This document shows positions 57,901 through 64,000 of a stretch of 64,000 nt of DNA, in pieces. The first letter of the stretch is position 1. Each line of letters opens with the position of its first letter. The notes below the pieces were generated by a model that was not told the origin of the DNA, ran no database searches, and saw only the letters and a program-made list of their open reading frames with translations. The DNA comes from Aurifilum marmelostoma (Eukaryota > Ascomycota > Sordariomycetes > Diaporthales > Cryphonectriaceae): positions 2,356,001 through 2,420,000 of the forward strand of contig JAMXSV010000028.1 in assembly GCA_027559495.1 (NCBI GenBank). The letters run 5' to 3'. A program made the translations under genes and the position numbers.

Positions 57901-59791
57901 ATATTGCATACTATAGTACGCACCGACCCCGCTCTTGCTCAGTGTGACTCCTCCAAGTTCGCCCGCCACAGCATGTTGTGGTACTGCTAGTACTATAGTA
58001 TGGTTATCATTTCTTGGTTAGGTACCCTCCCGATAGCATATTGTAACCGCCCGGGCGAGACTACTGAAGCGACACCACCCCCACCTATGCAGGTATTACT
58101 CAGTCTGCAGATATTAGGTCCTGCGGCCATCCAATCGACTGCAGCATTTCCTCCTGCAGAGCAACCTCACATGCACACCTCTGGCAACGCCAAATTCCTT
58201 TGATAGTCAGAAAGGAGGGGCTCGGCGCCGCGAGTCGAAGCCCCGACTTCATCGTCACCGCTAATCCGCTCCGGCGACTTGATGGTGGTTTGCCCCGAAC
58301 TTACTCCCATAGTGAAAGATCACGTCTTTTCCTCTTGCAGCAAGGTGAAACCTGATCAGGGCATACAATGCTACACACATCATCATTGCGTGCAGCGCAG
58401 CTCATGGCAGAGTTGAGCAGGTCAGCAGGACTTGTCGGCGTATGCAGGCCGCCGACAGTGGAAGTCCGTGACACACCCACACTCTCTCCCAGTCGATCAT
58501 CTCTCGGATCCCGGGGGCTGCCATGCACCGTAGCGTCAGAACGAGGCCAGTCATCCTCGCAACAGCAGAGGAGGCCCGGGCAGCCGCCGGTACCGTGACT
58601 TCAAATCGCTAGACCTGCTGCTGAAGGTTAAAGAAGAGGAAAGGGAAAGGAAACCCAAAGAAGAAAAAACAAAAAAAATAGCTTTGGACGAACGCGTGTG
58701 CCGCCCAGCCCAAGCTCTCTACCAATTAGATAATCTATCTCTCCGTCCTCTGCGCGAGTTCCCCGCCGCACGAGATGAGCACATGCGCGAACTGCTTCTA
58801 ACGGCTGCGGGCCGATAACTCTACAATGCAGATCTCTGCTGAAGCTCGCTTCGTCGTTCCGTTGGCTGTCAGTGGCCCATGGTGCTCGTCATGTGCCGGG
58901 CCAGTGAGAGATCAGCGACAGGGTATGGAGCATGTAAGCGCCGGCACGACTTCTACGTGATGTGTATGTGCATGTACCAGGTTCGACATTATAACGTCGT
59001 TAATAGGCTTGGATGACTTGATATTTTTGTTCTTCTCTTCGAGGGTTTCTCTTTGCTCCTTCACTCGCCTTGGCACCTTAGGTGGCTTGTAAGCATGCTG
59101 CTCATATCAGAGAGGGGACGCGCGCGCTTGCGTAAATTGCAGACCTATGTATGGTTCATGCATAATTGACAATCACTCTTTTTGGACATCGTTTCAGGCA
59201 GATCATTGTGAGAGGCATAAATTTCGGAAAGTTAGTTCTGTGATGCGCGAGGATATCTCGTCTTCTCAGTTCGTTTTGTTTCCTTCTTTGGCTCAATCTA
59301 GGACCCCAACGTGAGAATCCTCATGCGGCTTAGGCTCTGGTGCATCTTTTTCGTTAAATTCCCCTGGTTCCTCCGTGATGCTGCCGAGCCAACCATAGAG
59401 AGCCCAGCGCTGCCACTTCTTGTACAATAGTAGGACGCTGGGCGCAAAAGCAGATAACTCCTCCCCCTGCCTGTCGCTAATGCCAGAATCAAACAGATCA
59501 AATTTCCTTCCTTTGGAAAAGACCATCACATTATCCTTGTCTCTTCTTCTTCTTCTTTTCCTTTCATCTTTTTTCTTTGTTCGTCCTGGTTTGCCCGTCT
59601 TGCATCGTCGTCCGCCTGCCAAGAGTCGATCTAGTGATGTCCAGCCTTTTTTTTTTTTGGGGGGGGGGGGCGCTTGATCTGTGCGTGTTGAGTTGAACTG
59701 GGTTAAGGAAGATCGATCCCCCTTGTCCGATCACTCTGGACGGACAACTAGGCGCGGCTGGGATTGGGCCAAGGTGCCTTGTATGGGACGA
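54917..59791. other. 4.9-kb spacer
   Basis: The left part should contain the promoter and perhaps a signal-peptide exon of the kelch-like gene. A CT microsatellite is listed separately. A 62-codon frame on the minus strand at 57623-57811 has protein-like composition but is not called. T-rich sequence lies at 59540-59580, T11G11 at about 59647-59670. A tRNA-like stretch at about 58687-58750 was examined and rejected. Confidence 0.45.
56707..56730 (+). repeat. (CT)n microsatellite
   Basis: About twelve uninterrupted CT units in the spacer upstream of the kelch-like gene. Confidence 0.95.
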
Positions 59792-62106
59792 TCAAGCTCG
59801 GATAAACGCCTCAGCGGGGAGGGCCAGCTGTTCATAGACTTAGCATTTGTTCGCAAGTAGTAAATAGAGTAGAGAGACGGAGAGAGCTGGTTCTCTTACC
59901 TTCTTCTCTTCGAAGATGGCCACTGCTCGGTCGAAGTTCCACTCTGCTCCCTCGAGACACATTTTGCTGTACTCGAGGGTCATGTTGGTACGTTTTGTGA
60001 GCTCCATCATCATCATTTGTTGTTGCTCCTGAGGGGACAGCGACGCAGCTGGAGGTACAGCTGGAGGCGCAGCTGCAGCAGGTGCATTCTGAGCAGAGAT
60101 GGCTATCGCGGGGAGCGGGTGATAAGCGTGCAACGAGAGCATGTCGCTCATCACCCGTATGGGAGCACGCCCGGTCAGACTCGGGCCCAGGACAAAAGTC
60201 CGGGTAAAGCTGCGCAGACCGCTCTTGCCATCAGCTTGTGTCTCGGTGAACTCGCCGTGCATGGTTATGATCATGCCGAGCTCCCCGTCAGGTGAGCGGT
60301 TGACCGGATCGCGCAAGCCCTTCATCGGGTGGCAGTCGACGATGTACTTATTCGTTTCGAAACCAGGGTGCTGGGTGGTGGGCAATTGCCGCCATACCTC
60401 TTGTATCCGGACTCCCTTCATGTATCGCTGGAAACGTGCGCCGTCCGTGGTGATGCGCTGATGGTTGCGTGAGAAGCTCAGGTAGGGGGCCCAGGGAAGG
60501 GCCGGTATGTCTTTGCCCCTGACACCGCTGTTCACAACAGAAATTGTGAAGGTGCTATGCTCGTCATAATAGGTCTGCAGGAGCAGATCACGGTTCGTGT
60601 CGAACAAGGGGAAGAACTCGCAGATGAAATTTTGCCCAAGGTTGTTGACGTCGCGAAAGTCGTTGCCGTTCTGAGGAATCTCTTTGATTTTGGACTTCTG
60701 TTGGGCCGCAGCAATCTGCTCGGGAGTCCTGACTATCACGTTGCTCAGATTTTGCAGATAAGGAAACCATTCCACTATGTCTGCTCCATAACCGGGTTCC
60801 GTTTGGATGATAGGGTTGTTGAGCAGGAGCAGCGTCTCCAGACGCCGGAAACGGCCGCGCCACTTGTTCAGCTGCTTTACGCTGGAGAACTCGTTGTTGC
60901 TCAGATCGAGATGCTTCAAGTCGGGAAATGTTTCTGCCAGATCGAAGACCGGGTTCACCGAGTTGAGCACGTTGCCAGCAAGAGAGACGCTCTCCATGGC
61001 CTCGCGTTTCTGTTGGGCTGTCTTGAAGAGCTCCTGACAGATCTTCATGAGCACCTTGAAGGTCTTCTCGGCCGTGTCCGGGGCAGAGGAGAGCAGGCCC
61101 ATCTCGACAAGGATCGGGTCTTGCCCCAGAGCAGACAGGTCGAGGAGCTTTGCCTCCATGTTGTACCGGCGCTCGAGGACAGATTGGAGCTTGAGCTTGT
61201 CCTTCTGAGCTTGACTCGACAAGGTGGGCCCTCCGTTCTGCTCCGTCTCCGCCCCGGGCCAGCCGTCCTCGTTCTTAGTGATGGTGAGAGCAGAGCCGGC
61301 GAAGGTAAAGCCGTTGATCTTGAGAACCTCGTCGGCGTCTTGATCGCTGGTCAAGATATAAACAGAGTCACCCTCGACAAGTGACTACGGGGAAGTTAGC
61401 AAGGCCAAAAAGAACCTTGAGTGGTGATGGTGAGGTGGGTTCACGGGAAAGGTCGAAGCGGCGATATCGGTTGCGATTGTCTGCTCGTTCTGCGAGATAC
61501 ATGGCAAAGTAACGAGATTTGGACCTTTGTTGACGCTGCGTACCCCCCCGTACCCATTGGTCGGATACCTTGACATACCTTCTTGATCGCAACGGGACGC
61601 ACGCGACGACTGCGATCGCTGCCAGTCGTCTTGACGTTCGTCGCCTTCTTCTCCAGAAACTCGAGCAGGCTGCGCAGACCGCCGTCTGCATTGCTAGACG
61701 CTCTGCTGGACTTGAGGCCTAGAATTTTCAGGGTCGTATTGTTGCCTGAGATCCTGGCCGCGTTGGAGGCGCGAGATGCCTGCGATGCATCTCCGCCGAG
61801 GTGCCGTGTAAGGTTTTGCTGTAGGCGCGCGCTCGACTTGCTAGGGGGCGCGGCTCTTGCATTGGCGCGTCGTGTGGACGAATTGGTGGACTTGTTGGCA
61901 CCGGCAGCAGGCTTGCTGCCAGCACCAGCGGTGTCCATGTCGAGATCGCCATCACGGTCAGTTCGAGGTGCAGACGACCGGCCACGCTTCGCGATCCCAC
62001 CACGGGTACCGCCACGAGAGCCTCCACGAGATGCGGCAGTCGAGCTTCGGGTGTTTCGCGCAGTGTTGGCATTCGCGCCGCTGCGTGGTCCAGTGGGTGG
62101 TGCCAT
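59792..62106 (-). CDS. MEX67: mRNA export receptor Mex67 (NXF1/TAP family)
   Basis: Carries mature mRNPs through the nuclear pore as a heterodimer with Mtr2. Exons 62106-61579, 61384-59900 and 59827-59792 encode 682 residues. The N-terminus is basic and Gly/Arg-rich (SRGGSRGGTRGGIAKRGRS), consistent with RNA binding. An RRM-like part spans the first intron, followed by leucine-rich repeats (FPDLKHLDLSNNEFSSVKQL, RRLETLLLLNNPI), the NTF2-like domain (FICEFFPLFDTNRDLLLQTY, then SFTRTFVLGPSLTG), and a C-terminal UBA-like TAP-C domain (RTNMTLEYSKMCLEGAEWNF, DRAVAIFEEKK) that contacts FG nucleoporins. The last exon has only 12 codons including the stop (LALPAEAFIRA); it was added because reading through the donor GTAAGA gives a non-conserved tail. 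Divergent from MPH1. Confidence 0.95.
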
Positions 62107-63010
62107 GGTGGGGTCTGTCGACTACGTCGTGTTTTCGTATGGCGGTTTGGAGATTGGCAGGCGTTGCCCAAGTACTGTCGCAAGTGTGTCGCGCGCAGAT
62201 GACTGCCGGGGGAAACCAGGTAGGCGTCTCGTTCAGGCGGGTGGGCGGAGGCCTGGTTGCCAACGACAGAAAGCAAGCTCGGTTGAGGCAGGGTGGACGA
62301 GGGGAGCGGGGCGAAGAGAGGCTATGATGGCCAGGGCCTCTCAGTCCCTTTCAAGGACGTCGAGACGGGGGCTGCGAACAGGCCCGCTTGTCTGGCCAGC
62401 AAGAAAGGCACATCAACAGGAACAATGGTGAAAGGTGACAAGATGCAAAATGGCTGGCGACGGGGCGAGGCTTTTGCTTCCTGTTCGCGAAATGGAACAA
62501 AGGAAGATTCGAGAGGGTGTCACTGAAAGGCTCTGGTGAGAAACCGTCAAACGTAGGCCAAGGTAGTAGAAGTCACTGGGCTGAGGCCCACTTTTGACAT
62601 CTGCGACCTGAACGATTAGTCAGAAAGGTGGTGGGTGCCTGCTCAAGATCTTCATATGCAATTGGTGCAGCATCCCTGTCAGCTTGATTCGTCATTCGCG
62701 GAAAGTGTGACCAGGCGTTGCGGTCGTGCTCCCCCTCAGGGCGCCGGGGGGTACATGGTACCTGAGCTGCTGCGCTTGACAAGGATGCGCGTCGCGCCCT
62801 GATGTTGTACCTCTTACTGTGACAATTCAACCAACATTGCTTGAGTTGCAGTCAGTTCACCAACCGCCCGTTATACCATATTGCATTTGATGGGGAAATT
62901 CGACTATCAGCCTAGCTCCAATGCCTCCCTCCATATTGAGATACCTTCTTGCCCTTGTCTATTTCCTTCCTCATTCTTTGTGAAAGGTGACGCCATAGCA
63001 TTTTCAAGGC
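62107..63010. other. Divergent promoter region, MEX67 / MPH1
   Basis: 0.9 kb with no gene. It serves two divergent starts, one for an mRNA export receptor and one for a DNA-repair helicase. No consensus element is assigned. Confidence 0.55.
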
Positions 63011-64000
63011 ATGGATTCTGATGAGTGGGACGGCGATGTCGCGGACGAGGATCTCATCAGTGCCCTCACGCAGACTCCCCAGAACCATACAAACACCGCT
63101 CCGTGCATCAGCAGCAGTGGCCATGCGCCTGCACCCAAGGCAGCGACAAGGACTGCGTCTAGCAGCGCAGCAAACTCGACCGCGCTACACCAAGGCATAC
63201 CATCATTAGGAAGAGCTCTTGGCCGCCAGTCTCATGCAGAGCTTCTAGATGGGCTGCCTGCAGATGCTTTCGACAGCTCCCCTGTGCAGCCGAGAGCCGG
63301 CTTACACCGCGGACAGCAGCCTGCTTCAACAGCGTCAGGCCCAGTACAGCGGAGCACCTCGTCGCAGGCCTTCCGTCAGACAACGCTCTGGGGTCACGCC
63401 CTTGACCGCGATGAGTCACCTCAGCAACCGCAGACACAGTCCAGGAGGGTGTATCGTACTGATATGCCACCGGAGGTCCCAACACATCACAAGCTGGATC
63501 ATGAGGCGCTGAAGACTTGGGTCTATCCAACAAACCTGGGTCCCATACGAGACTACCAGTTCAGCATCGTCAAGAACGGACTGTTTAACAATACCTTGGT
63601 GGCGCTGCCCACTGGTCTTGGCAAGACATTTATTGCAGCTACGGTCATGCTCAATTTCTTTCGGTGGACCAAAGATGCCAAAATCATCTTCGTTGCACCG
63701 ACCAAACCTCTTGCCTCTCAACAGGTCGAGGCATGTCTGAACGTGGCAGGCGTCCCTCGATCTCAAGCAACCCTGTTGACCGGGGAGATCTCGCCCTCGC
63801 TCCGTGAGGGTGAATGGGAGAGCAAAAGGCTGTTCTTCATGACTCCACAGACTCTGCAGAACGATCTATCAAAAGGATACGCCGATCCCAAATCGATAGT
63901 GCTCCTTGTCATTGACGAGGCGCATCGAGCAACTGGGGACTATGCGTACGTGAAGGTGGTTGAATTTATTCGGAGGTTCAACCCAAGTTTTCGGGTTCTC
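63011..64000 (+). CDS. MPH1: ATP-dependent DNA helicase Mph1 (FANCM orthologue), 3' end missing
   Basis: Superfamily 2 helicase that unwinds D-loops and remodels stalled replication forks in the nucleus. The first 330 codons are present, open to the window edge. The N-terminus is acidic and disordered (MDSDEWDGDVADEDLISAL), as in fungal Mph1. The helicase core starts near VYPTNLGPIRDYQFSIVKNG, a Q-motif-like stretch, then Walker A ALPTGLGKT (residues 198-206), motif Ia IFVAPTKPLASQQV, TGEISPSLREGEW, motif Ib FFMTPQTLQNDL, and Walker B VIDEAHRA with DEAH at 302-305. Start chosen at the first ATG of the open frame, which gives the family's acidic opening. The C-terminal helicase lobe lies beyond the window. 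Confidence 0.95.
   Translation, partial: MDSDEWDGDVADEDLISALTQTPQNHTNTAPCISSSGHAPAPKAATRTASSSAANSTALHQGIPSLGRALGRQSHAELLDGLPADAFDSSPVQPRAGLHRGQQPASTASGPVQRSTSSQAFRQTTLWGHALDRDESPQQPQTQSRRVYRTDMPPEVPTHHKLDHEALKTWVYPTNLGPIRDYQFSIVKNGLFNNTLVALPTGLGKTFIAATVMLNFFRWTKDAKIIFVAPTKPLASQQVEACLNVAGVPRSQATLLTGEISPSLREGEWESKRLFFMTPQTLQNDLSKGYADPKSIVLLVIDEAHRATGDYAYVKVVEFIRRFNPSFRVL

Noticed and set aside
58687..58750. tRNA-like stretch, minus strand, with CTAATTGGTAGAGAGC and a 7-bp closing stem
   Set aside because: Too short overall and lacks a T-arm.

Overview
The window is nuclear DNA from a filamentous ascomycete (Pezizomycotina, most likely a Sordariomycete; species not determined). This rests on short GT-AG introns of about 50-120 bp with CTAAC-like branch sites, widely spaced single-copy housekeeping genes, and fungus-specific families: a PMT4 mannosyltransferase, an alkaline ceramidase of the YPC1/YDC1 type, a SHE3-domain protein and a small GPI-type cysteine-rich secreted protein. 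I see no transposon, CRISPR array, rRNA, convincing tRNA, virus-like sequence or biosynthetic cluster.

Layout: the 3' part of a Nas6/gankyrin gene (+), a TMF1/Sgm1-like golgin (-), an alkaline ceramidase (-), prefoldin subunit 1 (+), a charged coiled-coil protein with a (TTTTC)n microsatellite in an intron (+), alpha-tubulin (-), a GPI-type Cys-rich secreted protein (-), a fungal protein of unknown function (-), a SHE3-like protein (-), a 161-residue membrane protein (+), a RidA/Mmf1 imine deaminase (-), PMT4 (+), two Cys-containing hypothetical proteins (- and +), a C2H2 transcription factor (+), a kelch-type membrane protein (-), the mRNA export receptor Mex67 (-) and, running off the right edge, the Mph1/FANCM DNA helicase (+). 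Between them lie AT/GC-mixed, homopolymer- and microsatellite-rich spacers of 0.7-5.7 kb.

The genes do not form one pathway. They are typical dispersed housekeeping functions: proteasome assembly, Golgi tethering, sphingolipid turnover, tubulin folding and tubulin itself, protein O-mannosylation, metabolite damage control, mRNA export and replication-fork repair. Mex67 and Mph1 are divergent and share a 0.9 kb promoter region.

The most useful observations are about gene structure. Three genes (22134-24864, 46173-48558, 52630-54916) each carry exactly one surplus base in a G/C run of 6-7; removing it joins two conserved-looking reading frames, so a systematic assembly error is likelier than three pseudogenes. 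The RidA gene has a good mitochondrial presequence upstream of a second, better-placed ATG, suggesting one gene makes both the mitochondrial and the cytosolic enzyme, and it contains a 14-nt exon. Alpha-tubulin starts with a 12-nt coding exon before a 492-bp intron. Several introns are stop-free multiples of three and are silently read through in simple ORF calls. I did not find a convincing new biological system.
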